Of a DNA stretch of 40,937 nucleotides, positions 28,275 through 36,709 are shown piece after piece (position 1 is the first letter of the stretch; every line of letters starts with the position of its first letter). Where the stretch lies: positions 1-40,937 of the forward strand of contig JAJZAI010000031.1 of assembly GCA_021799495.1 (NCBI GenBank). The letters are read 5' to 3'. A model generated the notes under the pieces. That model did not search any database and was not told the DNA's origin. It was given only the letters and a program-made list of their open reading frames with translations. The stretch is from Deltaproteobacteria bacterium (GTDB lineage Bacteria; Desulfobacterota; Binatia; Binatales; Binataceae). A program made the translations under genes and the position numbers.

Positions 28275-29789
28275 ATGAGCAACGAAATCGTGATGCCCAA
28301 GCTTTCCGACACGATGGAGGAAGGCAAAATCCTGCGCTGGCTCAAGCATCCGGGCGACGCCGTCCATCATGGCGACGCGCTGGCCGAAGTCGAGACCGAC
28401 AAGGCCGATATGGTGATGGAGTCGTTCGACGACGGCGTACTGGCCGAAATCCGGCTCAAAGAGGGCGAGACCGCCAAGGTCGGCGCGGTGATCGCGATCC
28501 TGCGGCCCGCGGGGGCCGGCGCGGAGGCGTCAGCGGCCAACGGCGGCGCCGAAGCAAAACCGGCCGAGGTCGTGGCCGAACCAGCCGATGAGCCGGAAGA
28601 GGCGACGGCGATTCCGTCGTCGGGACCGCGCCTTGCGCCAATTCGTCCCGCGGCCGCGCGCAAGCGGCGTGGCGCCGAAGCCGACGGCGAGAACCGTCCG
28701 CCGCGCTCCGCGCCGCGCGTGGTGGCGCGCGTGGCGGACCGTGACGAAGAACCCGCCGCGCCGGCGAAAGGCGCGATCGCGGGCAAGGTCGAGGCGCCGC
28801 CGCCGGAATTCCATCCGGCGCTGAGCGCGGTGCGATCCGCCGGGCCGACGGCGATTCCAGCGCCGCCGGCGCGCGACCTGACGATCGCGACGCCGGTAAG
28901 CGACGTTCCGGCGACGTCGGGCGAAGCGGGCAAGCTGCGCGCCTCGCCGCTGGCGCGGCGCGCGGCGGAAGAGGCGGGAATCGATATCGCGCATATTCGC
29001 GGGAGCGGTCCCGACGGCCGCATCACCAAGCGCGACGTCGACAATTTCATCCGCGAACAGCAGCTTTTCAAATTCCGCCGGCTGATCGCGCCGCGCGAGG
29101 GGATGCCGGGAACGCGCGAAGAACTGTCCAAAATGCGCAAGACGATCGCGCATCGGATGGCCCAGTCCAAACGCGAGATACCCCATTTTTACGTGACCGT
29201 CGAAGTGGACATGGAAGAGGCGGTCAAGCTCAAGAGTTCGCTCGAAGCGACCGAGCTGTTTGAAGAGGACATCACCTACAACGACATTATCGTGAAGGCC
29301 ACGGCGCTGGCGCTGTCGCGCTACACGCGGATGAACGCGAGCTACGAGAACGACGGCATCGTCATCTATCCGAACATCAATATCGGGATGGCGGTCGCGG
29401 TCGAAGACGGCCTGATCGTGCCGGTGATCCACGAATGCGAGCATCTGACGCTGCCGGAGATCGCGCGCGCGGCGCATCGGCTGGTCAACAAGGCGGCGCA
29501 CGGCGGCTTCACGTCCGAGGACCTGTCGGGCGCGACCTTCACGATCTCGAACATGGGGATGCTCAACGTCGAGCACTTCGCCGCGGTGATCGTGCCGCCG
29601 CAGGCCGGAATCCTCGCGATCAGCGCGATCAAGGATCGGCCGGTGGCGCGCAACGGCCAGCTCGCGATCGGCAAGACCATGATGATGACGGTCGCCTGCG
29701 ACCATCGGATTATCGACGGCGTGGTGGGCGCGCGCTTCCTCAACGAAGTGAAGCGCTTCCTCGAAAATCCGGCAAGCCTGCTGGTCTGA
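28275..29789 (+). CDS. pdhC: dihydrolipoamide acetyltransferase, E2 of the pyruvate dehydrogenase complex
   Basis: E2 is the core of the complex and transfers acetyl groups from lipoyl to CoA. The 504-residue product has one lipoyl domain (about 1-78) with the modified lysine 43 in ETDKADMVME, a long Ala/Pro/Glu-rich linker, a peripheral subunit-binding domain beginning LRASPLARRAAEEAGIDIAH near residue 220, and a catalytic domain ending in DHRIIDG (His477, Asp481) and FLENPASLLV. The ATG at 28275 begins the lipoyl domain directly; the upstream open frame is unrelated. A weak AAAGG precedes it. The gene is followed 43 bases later by lpd. Confidence 0.94.
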   Translation: MSNEIVMPKLSDTMEEGKILRWLKHPGDAVHHGDALAEVETDKADMVMESFDDGVLAEIRLKEGETAKVGAVIAILRPAGAGAEASAANGGAEAKPAEVVAEPADEPEEATAIPSSGPRLAPIRPAAARKRRGAEADGENRPPRSAPRVVARVADRDEEPAAPAKGAIAGKVEAPPPEFHPALSAVRSAGPTAIPAPPARDLTIATPVSDVPATSGEAGKLRASPLARRAAEEAGIDIAHIRGSGPDGRITKRDVDNFIREQQLFKFRRLIAPREGMPGTREELSKMRKTIAHRMAQSKREIPHFYVTVEVDMEEAVKLKSSLEATELFEEDITYNDIIVKATALALSRYTRMNASYENDGIVIYPNINIGMAVAVEDGLIVPVIHECEHLTLPEIARAAHRLVNKAAHGGFTSEDLSGATFTISNMGMLNVEHFAAVIVPPQAGILAISAIKDRPVARNGQLAIGKTMMMTVACDHRIIDGVVGARFLNEVKRFLENPASLLV

Positions 29790-29832
29790 GCCAGTCGATC
29801 GCGCGGCGGCGCGCGTCATCAAGGAGCGAAGT

Positions 29833-31245
29833 TTGGCTAACTCCAGGTACGATTTGGTCGTGATTGGCTCGGGACCGGGCGGCTACGTCGCGGCGATTCG
29901 CGCGAGCCAGCTCAAGATGCGGGTCGCGGTGATCGAGCGCGATCTGCCCGGCGGCGTGTGCCTGAACTGGGGATGCATCCCGTCGAAAGCGCTGCTCAAT
30001 TCGGCGGAGACGATGGAAGCGATCCGGGGCGCGGGCGCGGAACACGGAATCGCAACGGGCGAGATCACGTTCGATTTCAAGCGCGTAATCGCGCGCAGCC
30101 GCGCGGCGGCCGACAAACTCTCGAAGGGCGTGCGCTTCCTGCTGCGCAAGAACAAGATCGATTACTTCGAGGCGAACGCGTCGATCGCCGGGCCGAATAC
30201 GGTCGCGCTGGCGCCGGTGGCGGGCAAGCCCGCGCCGCCGGCCGAAGCGCTCGCGGCCGAGCGGATTTTGCTCGCGGCGGGATCGGGCGAGCGGCTGCTG
30301 CCGGGGATGACGATCGGCGACGGCGTGATGACCAGCCGCGAAGCGCTGGTTCACGACCGGCTGCCCGCGTCGATCGCGATCATCGGCGCGGGCGCGATCG
30401 GCGCCGAATTCGGCTACTTCTACCAGGCCTTCGGCGCGAAGGTGGCGATCATCGAGCTGGAGCAGCAGATGCTGCCCGGCTTCGACGCAGAAATCGCGGA
30501 AGAGCTGCGCAGGAATTTCGTCAAGCGCGGCGTCAACGTGATGCTCGGGCACGGCTACAAGTCGCTCGCGCGCGACGGCGCGGGATGGAAAGTCGCGCTC
30601 GAAGCCGGCGGCAAGGCGGCGGCGGTCGAGGCCGAAGCGGTGCTGGTCGCGGTCGGACGCGGGCCGCTCAGCCGCGAACTCGGACTCGACCGCGCCGGAA
30701 TCGAAGCCGACCGCGCCGGCTATCTGAAAATCGACGACTCGTTCCGCACCACCTGCCCGTCGATCTATGCGATCGGCGACGTCGCGCGCCCTCCCCTGCT
30801 CGCGCACAAGGCGTCGGCGGAGGGCGTCGCGGCGGTCGAAATCATGGCGGGCGTGCGCGAACCCGGCTTCGATCTGATGAATATCCCCGGATGCATCTAC
30901 TGCGAACCGGAAGTCGCGTGCGTCGGCCTCAGCGAAGCACAGGCGCGCGAGCGCGGAATCGAGGTCAAGGTCGGCAAATTCCCGTTCCGCGCGAACGGCA
31001 AGGCGGTCGCGGTGAATCAGACCGAGGGCTTCGTAAAGCTCGTCGCGAGCAAGCAATACAGCGAAGTGCTCGGATGCCAGATCATCGGCCATCATGCGAC
31101 CGACCTGATTTCCGAGATCGTGCTGGGACGCACGCTCGAAACCACCACGCTGGAGCTGGGCCGCTCCGTCCATCCGCATCCGACGCTGTCCGAATCGATC
31201 ATGGAAGCGGCGCTCGCCGCGGAGGGCGAGGCGATCAATTTCTGA
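29833..31245 (+). CDS. lpdA: dihydrolipoamide dehydrogenase (E3), TTG start
   Basis: E3 reoxidises dihydrolipoamide on E2 using FAD and NAD. The 470-residue product has the FAD-binding GSGPGGYVAA near 12-21, the redox-active disulfide Cys43-Cys48 in GGVCLNWGCIPSK, the NAD-binding IAIIGAGAIGAEFGYFYQ region, the second FAD motif CPSIYAIGDVARPPLLAHKA, and the C-terminal catalytic pair in HPHPTLSE (His449, Glu454). The TTG at 29833 has AAGGAG six to eight bases upstream, and the FAD fold begins at once. It ends four bases before lipB. Confidence 0.95.
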   Translation: MANSRYDLVVIGSGPGGYVAAIRASQLKMRVAVIERDLPGGVCLNWGCIPSKALLNSAETMEAIRGAGAEHGIATGEITFDFKRVIARSRAAADKLSKGVRFLLRKNKIDYFEANASIAGPNTVALAPVAGKPAPPAEALAAERILLAAGSGERLLPGMTIGDGVMTSREALVHDRLPASIAIIGAGAIGAEFGYFYQAFGAKVAIIELEQQMLPGFDAEIAEELRRNFVKRGVNVMLGHGYKSLARDGAGWKVALEAGGKAAAVEAEAVLVAVGRGPLSRELGLDRAGIEADRAGYLKIDDSFRTTCPSIYAIGDVARPPLLAHKASAEGVAAVEIMAGVREPGFDLMNIPGCIYCEPEVACVGLSEAQARERGIEVKVGKFPFRANGKAVAVNQTEGFVKLVASKQYSEVLGCQIIGHHATDLISEIVLGRTLETTTLELGRSVHPHPTLSESIMEAALAAEGEAINF

Positions 31246-31249
31246 GACG

Positions 31250-31957
31250 ATGGATGCTGGGAAGACGCTGGGCGCCGCGTGGATGGGCGTCGTCGATTAC
31301 GCGGCTGCGCTCGAACTGCAAAATGCGCTGGTCGCGGCGCGGATGCGCAATGCGGCCGGCGACACGCTGCTCCTGCTGGAACATCCGCACGTTTACACGC
31401 TTGGGCGCGGCGCCGACGAACGATTCATCACGCGCCGAACGCCGGGAATTCCGATCCATCGCGTGTCTCGCGGCGGCCAGGTGACCTATCACGGACCGGG
31501 CCAGCTTGTCGGCTATCCGATAGTCAGGCTGGAAGGCTCCGAACGCGATGTCCTGCGCTACCTGCGCAAACTCGAAGCGGCGATCATGGCGACGCTCGGC
31601 CGGCTGGGAATCGAAGCGGCGCGGCGGGCCGGGATGACCGGCGTATGGGTCGGTCCGCGCAAGATCGCCTCGATCGGCGTCGGCATCCGGCGCTGGACGA
31701 CGCTCCACGGCTTCGCGCTCAATGTCGCGACCGAGCTCGCCTACTTCGACGCGATCGTGCCGTGCGGCATCGAGGGCTGCCGGATGACGTCGATCGCGCG
31801 CGAAGGCCGGCCCGACGCGACGGTTCGCGGGGTTGCGAATCTGGCCGCCGACGCATTCGCCAGGGAATTCGGCTATTCGTCATCGGAGATCGTCGCGGCC
31901 GATCGGCTCTGGAACCTGCTTGAATCCGCCAGCGGCGGCTGCGAAGCTCGAAAGTGA
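31250..31957 (+). CDS. lipB: lipoyl(octanoyl) transferase LipB
   Basis: LipB moves octanoyl from acyl carrier protein to the lipoyl domain of E2 and related proteins. The 235-residue product has EHPHVYTLGRGADERF, the RGGQVTYHGPGQLVGYPIV substrate loop, the catalytic lysine 138 in GPRKIASIG and the catalytic cysteine 172 in PCGIEGC. Length is normal. It lies four bases after lpdA and six bases before lipA, so lipoate assembly enzymes are expressed with the E2 that they modify. Confidence 0.96.
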   Translation: MDAGKTLGAAWMGVVDYAAALELQNALVAARMRNAAGDTLLLLEHPHVYTLGRGADERFITRRTPGIPIHRVSRGGQVTYHGPGQLVGYPIVRLEGSERDVLRYLRKLEAAIMATLGRLGIEAARRAGMTGVWVGPRKIASIGVGIRRWTTLHGFALNVATELAYFDAIVPCGIEGCRMTSIAREGRPDATVRGVANLAADAFAREFGYSSSEIVAADRLWNLLESASGGCEARK

Positions 31958-31963
31958 ATCGCG

Positions 31964-32836
31964 ATGGCTGAGAACGCGCAACGGAAACATCCAGACTGGA
32001 TCAAGGTGCGCGCGCCCGCGTCGCCGGAATATTTCCGCACGCGCGCGCTGCTCGCCGAATTGAAGCTTCACACCGTATGCCAGGAGGCCTGCTGCCCGAA
32101 TATCGGCGAATGTTTTTCGCATCGCACGGCGACGTTCATGCTGATGGGCGACGTCTGCACGCGCAACTGCCCGTACTGCGCCGTCGCGCACGGCAAAGCC
32201 AGGCCGCTCGATCCCGATGAACCGCGGCGCATCGCCGAAGCGGTCGCGCGGCTCGGCTTGAATCACGTCGTCGTGACTTCGGTCGATCGCGACGATCTGG
32301 CGGACGGCGGCGCCGCGCACTTCGCCGCGGCCGCCGGAGCGATTAAAGCGCTGCGGCCGGGCGCGCGCGTCGAAGTGCTGGTTCCAGATTTCAAGGGCGA
32401 GCGCGCGAGCGTCGAAACCGTCGTGCGTTCACCGATCGACATCTATAACCACAATATCGAAACCGTGCCGAGTTTGTACCGGCGATGCCGTCCGGGGGGC
32501 CATTACGAGCTTTCGCTCGCGGTGCTCGATCACGCAAAGCGCTGCGCGCGGGGATCGGGGCGCGAGATTCTCACCAAAGCGGGCTTGATGCTCGGGCTGG
32601 GCGAGGAACGGAACGAATTGATGCGGGTGCTGGAGGATTTGCGCGGCGTCGCTTGCGACATCCTCACGCTTGGGCAGTATTTGCGGCCCTCGCGCGACCA
32701 TCTGCCGGTGGTGCGCTACGTTCCGCCGGCGGAATTCGCCGAGCTGCGCGACGCCGCGCGCGCGCTGGGCTTTCGGCACGTCGAATCCGGCCCGCTGGTG
32801 CGCAGTTCCTATCATGCATGGGAACACGTGAACTGA
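31964..32836 (+). CDS. lipA: lipoyl synthase LipA
   Basis: LipA is a radical-SAM enzyme that inserts two sulfurs into the octanoyl chain. The 290-residue product has the auxiliary-cluster motif CX4CX5C at cysteines 39, 44 and 50 (CCPNIGEC), the radical-SAM motif CTRNCPYC at 65, 69 and 72, SVDRDDLADGGAAHF, NHNIETVPSLYRR, KAGLMLGLGEE, and the C-terminal RSSYHA whose serine ligates the auxiliary cluster. A GCGATGG context gives a weak Shine-Dalgarno sequence; translation is probably coupled to lipB. It is the last gene of the plus-strand operon. Confidence 0.96.
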   Translation: MAENAQRKHPDWIKVRAPASPEYFRTRALLAELKLHTVCQEACCPNIGECFSHRTATFMLMGDVCTRNCPYCAVAHGKARPLDPDEPRRIAEAVARLGLNHVVVTSVDRDDLADGGAAHFAAAAGAIKALRPGARVEVLVPDFKGERASVETVVRSPIDIYNHNIETVPSLYRRCRPGGHYELSLAVLDHAKRCARGSGREILTKAGLMLGLGEERNELMRVLEDLRGVACDILTLGQYLRPSRDHLPVVRYVPPAEFAELRDAARALGFRHVESGPLVRSSYHAWEHVN

Positions 32837-32855
32837 CGCCGGCGCCGGCGTTCAG
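32833..32855 (+). other. GC-rich dyad at the lipA stop
   Basis: CTGACGCCGGC and GCCGGCGTTCAG pair with a single bulged base across the lipA stop codon. No T-run follows on the plus strand, so it is not a standard intrinsic terminator. It could limit 3' degradation or assist Rho-independent stopping weakly. The rest of the 32837-32961 gap holds no gene that I can see. Confidence 0.3.
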
Positions 32856-32961
32856 TCCGATCCGCCGCGCAAAACGCCACGCGCGCGGCGGCTTGCGAGA
32901 AACCAATCAACGCGGGAGCGCGCCTTGACGGCGCGGCAATCGTCGCCCCGATCGAACAAAA

Positions 32962-32992
32962 AGGGCCGCGAACCAATCAGGTTCGCGGCCCT
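32962..32992 (-). terminator. intrinsic terminator of the cofC-mla operon
   Basis: A 13-base-pair perfect stem AGGGCCGCGAACC (32962-32974) with its complement at 32980-32992 and a five-base loop is followed on the minus strand by TTTTTG. It lies 30 bases beyond the mlaA stop. Strong stem plus T-run make it a convincing Rho-independent terminator for the minus strand. The plus-strand side has no T-run, so it is unlikely to be a good terminator for lipA. Confidence 0.88.
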
Positions 32993-33021
32993 GATTCAGC
33001 CGCCGCCTAAAGCCTGCGGCG

Positions 33022-33777
33022 CTATTCTGCTTCGACCTCCTTGAGCGAGGCGGCCCGTCGCTGCATGTAGCCGTCCTGCACCGCGCCGTACAGGTCGATC
33101 GCGTACCGATCGACCTCTTCAAACAGGTTCAGGTGCAGCGATCGATAGTTGATCGCCGGCAAAACCGTATTTCCGGCGCCCGCCGGCAGCCAGATGTACC
33201 ACGGGACGAAATACGACAGCGGAAACATCGCGCCGTCCGCCGCGATGCCGACGGTATCGCGAATGGTCGAAGGTCCAAGGAACGGCCACACGACATACGG
33301 ACCCGTCGGCACGCCGTAATAGCCGAGCGTCAGGCCAAAGTCGTCGTCGTGCTTTTTGAGGCCGAACCAGTCGTCGGCCACGTCGAAGAAACCGCCAACC
33401 CCTAGGGTGGTGTTGATTCCGAATCGGGCCAGTTCGCCGCCGGCGTTGGCGACGTGCAACTGGGCGAGATTGTTGACCATCCGCGGGATGAAATTGACGT
33501 TTGAAAAGAAGTTGCCGACGCTCACGCGCACCGGACGCGGCGCAATCGCGGCATAACCGCTCGCCACCGGATGCATGATGTACTTGTCGAGCTTCAGGTT
33601 GAACCAGAACATCTTTTCGTTGAACGGCGCGAGCGGGTCGCCGTAGGGCTGCGCATACTCGCCTGGAGGACCGGGCGGAGGCGGAGCCTGGTCGGCGCTG
33701 AACGCCGGCGCCGCCGCCATCGCGAGGAACAGCGCCGCCGCCACGATAATGATCTTCTTCAAAATCAGCCCTCCCAT
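33022..33777 (-). CDS. mlaA: MlaA/VacJ-family outer-membrane phospholipid removal protein
   Basis: MlaA forms an outer-membrane ring that removes surface phospholipids and hands them to MlaC. The 251-residue product has a signal peptide (LKKIIIVAAALFLAMAAA, cleavage after about residue 28 at AFSA), then DPLAPFNEKMFWFNLKLDKY, FFSNVNFIPRMVNNLAQ, RFGINTTLGVGGFFDVADDW, KHDDDFGLTLGYYGVPTGPY and VVWPFLGPSTIRDTVG, the VacJ hallmark blocks. Unlike E. coli MlaA it has no lipobox cysteine. The ATG at 33777 has CGGAG just upstream; a GTG 33 bases earlier is open. A 118-base gap separates it from mlaC. Confidence 0.94.
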   Translation of the reverse strand: MGGLILKKIIIVAAALFLAMAAAPAFSADQAPPPPGPPGEYAQPYGDPLAPFNEKMFWFNLKLDKYIMHPVASGYAAIAPRPVRVSVGNFFSNVNFIPRMVNNLAQLHVANAGGELARFGINTTLGVGGFFDVADDWFGLKKHDDDFGLTLGYYGVPTGPYVVWPFLGPSTIRDTVGIAADGAMFPLSYFVPWYIWLPAGAGNTVLPAINYRSLHLNLFEEVDRYAIDLYGAVQDGYMQRRAASLKEVEAE

Positions 33778-33895
33778 TCCACTCCGTTTTCCAAGCCACG
33801 CTTGCACCACTGATTATCTGCCCTTCGCATCCGTGAAGGAAACGCCGCGATTCACAACAGTCATCCTATCGGACGTTTACGGGAACAATTTACAG

Positions 33896-34621
33896 CTAAT
33901 TCGCTCCACCGAGCAACGACGCCAGCTCCTGCTGCTTCGATCGCAGATCGGCCATCAGCTTGTCGAAGCCCTGATCGTTGATCACGCGGTTAAACTGATT
34001 GCGATAATTGGCGATGATGCTGATCGCGTCCACGGTGACGTCGTAGATCTTCCACGCGCCGTCCTGCTGCAGCATCAGATAGTTCACCGCGATCGGATTT
34101 TTGCCCGGCTCGATGATGTTGGTGTTGATCTGGACGTATCCCGGCGCCAACTGCGATTGGCCAACGAATTCGACTTTTTGGCCCGAATAATCCTGAATCT
34201 TGCTCAGGTAGGCGTCTTCGATGAACGCGGTGAAAAGATGCGTGAAGTCCTGCCGCTGGGCGGGCGTCAGGCTGCGCCAATGATAACCCAGCGCGGACCG
34301 CGACATCTCGGTGAAATCGAAGTTGTTCTCGATCGCCTCGCGCAATTCCTTGCGGCGCTGAACGACCGGCATCGATTTGTTCGCGAGAATCGCGAGCGCA
34401 TGATCGACGGTCGCCTTCGCGACCGCCATCGGCGCGCCTCCGGTATCGGCGCGGGCGACGCCCTGCGCCCGTATCATGCCGAGCATCGCCACCGCCGCAA
34501 GCACCGCGGCGATTCGGCCCGCGGCCGCGCGGCGCGAGCGCGTCCGCGCAATTACCGGACGTTCGACCGCGAAAACGCCGTGGTTCATTATTGATAGTTT
34601 ACCGCTCATCACCTGCTTCAT
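33896..34621 (-). CDS. mlaC: periplasmic phospholipid-binding protein MlaC
   Basis: MlaC carries phospholipids through the periplasm between MlaA and MlaFED. The 241-residue product has an unusually long N-region followed by a signal helix GRIAAVLAAVAMLGMIRAQG with likely cleavage near residue 58 (ARA). The mature part shows RRKELREAIENNFDFTEMSR, LGYHWRSLTPAQRQDFTHLF, DYSGQKVEF, NYLMLQQDGAWKIYDVTVDA, and SIIANYRNQFNRVI, the MlaC/Ttg2D pattern. The ATG at 34621 overlaps the mlaD stop by four bases. Later in-frame ATGs at residues 5 and 12 would shorten the N-region. Confidence 0.94.
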   Translation of the reverse strand: MKQVMSGKLSIMNHGVFAVERPVIARTRSRRAAAGRIAAVLAAVAMLGMIRAQGVARADTGGAPMAVAKATVDHALAILANKSMPVVQRRKELREAIENNFDFTEMSRSALGYHWRSLTPAQRQDFTHLFTAFIEDAYLSKIQDYSGQKVEFVGQSQLAPGYVQINTNIIEPGKNPIAVNYLMLQQDGAWKIYDVTVDAISIIANYRNQFNRVINDQGFDKLMADLRSKQQELASLLGGAN

Positions 34622-35085
34622 TTCCCGCCGCCGCTTTTGCCGCCCGAGCCGGCATTGTTGATAAACGAGCCAATCGCGTTCTCGAGCACGAAGGCCGATT
34701 GGGTTTGCCGAATCGTTCCGCCCTCTTTCAGGTTTTCGCCCGCACCGAGCGCGATCGACACATATTTGTCGCCGATCAATCCGCTGGTCAGGATCGACGC
34801 GATCGCTTCGCTGTCAACGTCCACGCCCCGCCAGATGAACAACCCCACATGCGCGCGATTATCCTGCAAGCCGATCGCCGTCACCCGGCCCACCTTGACG
34901 CCGGCGATCTCGACATTGTCCCCGGATTTCAAGCCCGCGATATTGTCGAAATTGGCGTATAGCGTATATCCCGGCCGCGGAAACAATTCGACATTTCCGA
35001 GCTTGACCGAAAGCACGATCAGCGCGCTGATGCCGATCAGCGCGAAGATTCCGACGATTAGCTGGGTGGTTCGACTCGCGTACAT
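34618..35085 (-). CDS. mlaD: MCE-domain membrane protein MlaD
   Basis: MlaD forms a hexameric MCE ring on the periplasmic side of the MlaFED transporter. The 155-residue product has one transmembrane helix at about residues 8-27, then the MCE domain GYTLYANFDNIAGLKSGDNV followed by EIAGVKVGRVTAIGL, and a Gly/Ser/Lys tail. SILTSGLIGDKYVSIALGAG is the conserved end of the domain. It is slightly shorter than the E. coli protein. It overlaps mlaC by four bases and starts eight bases after mlaF. Confidence 0.95.
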   Translation of the reverse strand: MYASRTTQLIVGIFALIGISALIVLSVKLGNVELFPRPGYTLYANFDNIAGLKSGDNVEIAGVKVGRVTAIGLQDNRAHVGLFIWRGVDVDSEAIASILTSGLIGDKYVSIALGAGENLKEGGTIRQTQSAFVLENAIGSFINNAGSGGKSGGGK

Positions 35086-35093
35086 TTCACACT

Positions 35094-35894
35094 CTATCGG
35101 GCCGCGGCCGCCAGCGGTTCGTCGATTCCCGAAGCGCGGCCGGCAAGGAAGAGTTCGAAGTTTTCATTGTTGGCCGCCCGCACCTCCGCAACCGTGCCAT
35201 TGAGCGCCATGCGTCCCTGATGCATAAACGCTATCCGATCGGAAAATTCAAACACCGCCGGCACGTCGTGGCTGACCATCACCGCGGTCAGGCCAAACTG
35301 CCGCTGCGTGCCGCGGACCAGCTCGTGAATCTGATGGGTGCGAGTCGGATCGAGTCCGGTGGTCGGCTCGTCGAGCATCAGGATTTTCGGCCGCCGGATC
35401 AACGCGCGCGCCAGCGCGGCCCGTTTCTGCATGCCGCCGCTCATCTCGGAAGGAAATTTCCGCTCCATTCCTTTGAGACCGACGGCGGCCAGGACTTCCC
35501 CGACCCGATCGGCGATTTCCGGTTTGCCCATCCGGGTCAACTCGACCAGCGGAAACGCCACGTTGTCGAAAACGGTCATCGAATCGAACAAGGCGCCCGC
35601 CTGGAAGAGCATCCCGAACTTTTCCCGCACGTCGTTTTGCAAACGGCCGCCCAGCGCGGTCACGTCCACGCCGTCAATTACGATCGTTCCGGAATCGGGC
35701 CGCAGCAGCAGGTTGAGATGCTTCAGCAAGACGGTTTTGCCGCATCCGCTGGGACCGACGATCGTCGTGATCTGTCCGGTCGGACAATCGAGATTGACGC
35801 CGTTGAGCACCTGCTGCCGGCCAAAGCGGCGGCGCAGCTCGCGCACGCTGATGATTGCGCCGGGTGCGCCCGCGTTTTGATTCGTCGTCGCCAT
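35094..35894 (-). CDS. mlaF: ABC transporter ATPase MlaF
   Basis: MlaF powers lipid movement by the MlaFED complex at the inner membrane. The 266-residue product has the Walker A GPSGCGKT at 47-54, a Q-loop in REKFGMLFQAGALFDSMTVF, the signature MSGGMQKRAALARALIRRPK, Walker B ILMLDEPTTGLDP and the switch histidine in VMVSHDVPAVFEF. These features, with the phrase GALFDSMTVFDNVAFPL, are typical of the MCE-linked ATPases. It follows mlaE by 25 bases. Note that no MlaB (STAS) partner is encoded nearby. Confidence 0.96.
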   Translation of the reverse strand: MATTNQNAGAPGAIISVRELRRRFGRQQVLNGVNLDCPTGQITTIVGPSGCGKTVLLKHLNLLLRPDSGTIVIDGVDVTALGGRLQNDVREKFGMLFQAGALFDSMTVFDNVAFPLVELTRMGKPEIADRVGEVLAAVGLKGMERKFPSEMSGGMQKRAALARALIRRPKILMLDEPTTGLDPTRTHQIHELVRGTQRQFGLTAVMVSHDVPAVFEFSDRIAFMHQGRMALNGTVAEVRAANNENFELFLAGRASGIDEPLAAAAR

Positions 35895-35919
35895 CCGCGT
35901 CTATACGAACTCGGCAGTT

Positions 35920-36696
35920 TTACAGAAGCACGGAGGTCAGAAAATAGTCCCAGACCAGAATCAGCACGCTCGAGAGCACAACGGCCTCGGTGGTGGCGCG
36001 GCTGACGCCGGTCGCCATCCGTCGCGCGTTATAGCCCTTGTAGCAGCAGACCCACATCACGACCACGCCGAAAACCAGCGCTTTGTAAAGGCCGATCGCG
36101 ATGTCGTGAGGGCCCATGTTCTGCTTGATGCCGTTGAAGAAGGGGCCGTTCGGCGCGCCCATCAGACCGACGCCCACCGCCCATCCGCCCCAGATGCCGA
36201 TCACGTCGAACAGGCCGGTAAGCAGCGGAAAGCTGACGATTCCCGCCAGCACCCGCGGCGAGACCAGATACTGGACCGGATTGATCGCCATCACGCTCAG
36301 CGCGTCGATTTGTTCCGTGGCCTGCATCGAGCCCAACTCCGCGGCCATCGCCGAACCGGCCCGCGCGGTGACCATCAACGCCGCCAGCACGGGACCCAGC
36401 TCCCGCACCAGCACCAGCGCGACGACCGTGCCGAGCGCGCCTTCGGAGCCGAAACGGCTCAGGGTGTTGTAGCCCTGCAAACCCAGCACCATCCCGGTGA
36501 ACAGGCCGATCAGGCCGACGAGAAAGAACGATTCGGCCCCGATCGAACGCAGTTGGCGAATCGCAAGCCGGGGCTTGTACGGCGGCGCCGCAAGGTAAAA
36601 CAGCGCTTCGGCAAGGAAGATGACAAACGCTCCGAGCGCCGCCACACGGTCAATCACAAAAGCGCCAAGGCGCTCAATCATCGCCACAATAGACAC
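35920..36696 (-). CDS. mlaE: ABC transporter permease MlaE, GTG start
   Basis: MlaE is the membrane permease of the MlaFED transporter. The 258-residue product has GLFTGMVLGLQGYNTLSRFG, then the family hallmark ALVLVRELGPVLAALMVTAR, AGSAMAAELGSMQATEQIDA, and MAINPVQYLVSPRVLAGIVS, with about five hydrophobic segments across the length. The GTG at 36696 has AAAAGGCGG upstream; an ATG five codons later is an alternative. It starts 13 bases after cofC, so cofC and the mla genes appear to form one transcript. Confidence 0.95.
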   Translation of the reverse strand: MSIVAMIERLGAFVIDRVAALGAFVIFLAEALFYLAAPPYKPRLAIRQLRSIGAESFFLVGLIGLFTGMVLGLQGYNTLSRFGSEGALGTVVALVLVRELGPVLAALMVTARAGSAMAAELGSMQATEQIDALSVMAINPVQYLVSPRVLAGIVSFPLLTGLFDVIGIWGGWAVGVGLMGAPNGPFFNGIKQNMGPHDIAIGLYKALVFGVVVMWVCCYKGYNARRMATGVSRATTEAVVLSSVLILVWDYFLTSVLL

Positions 36697-36709
36697 CGCA
36701 TCCGCCTTT

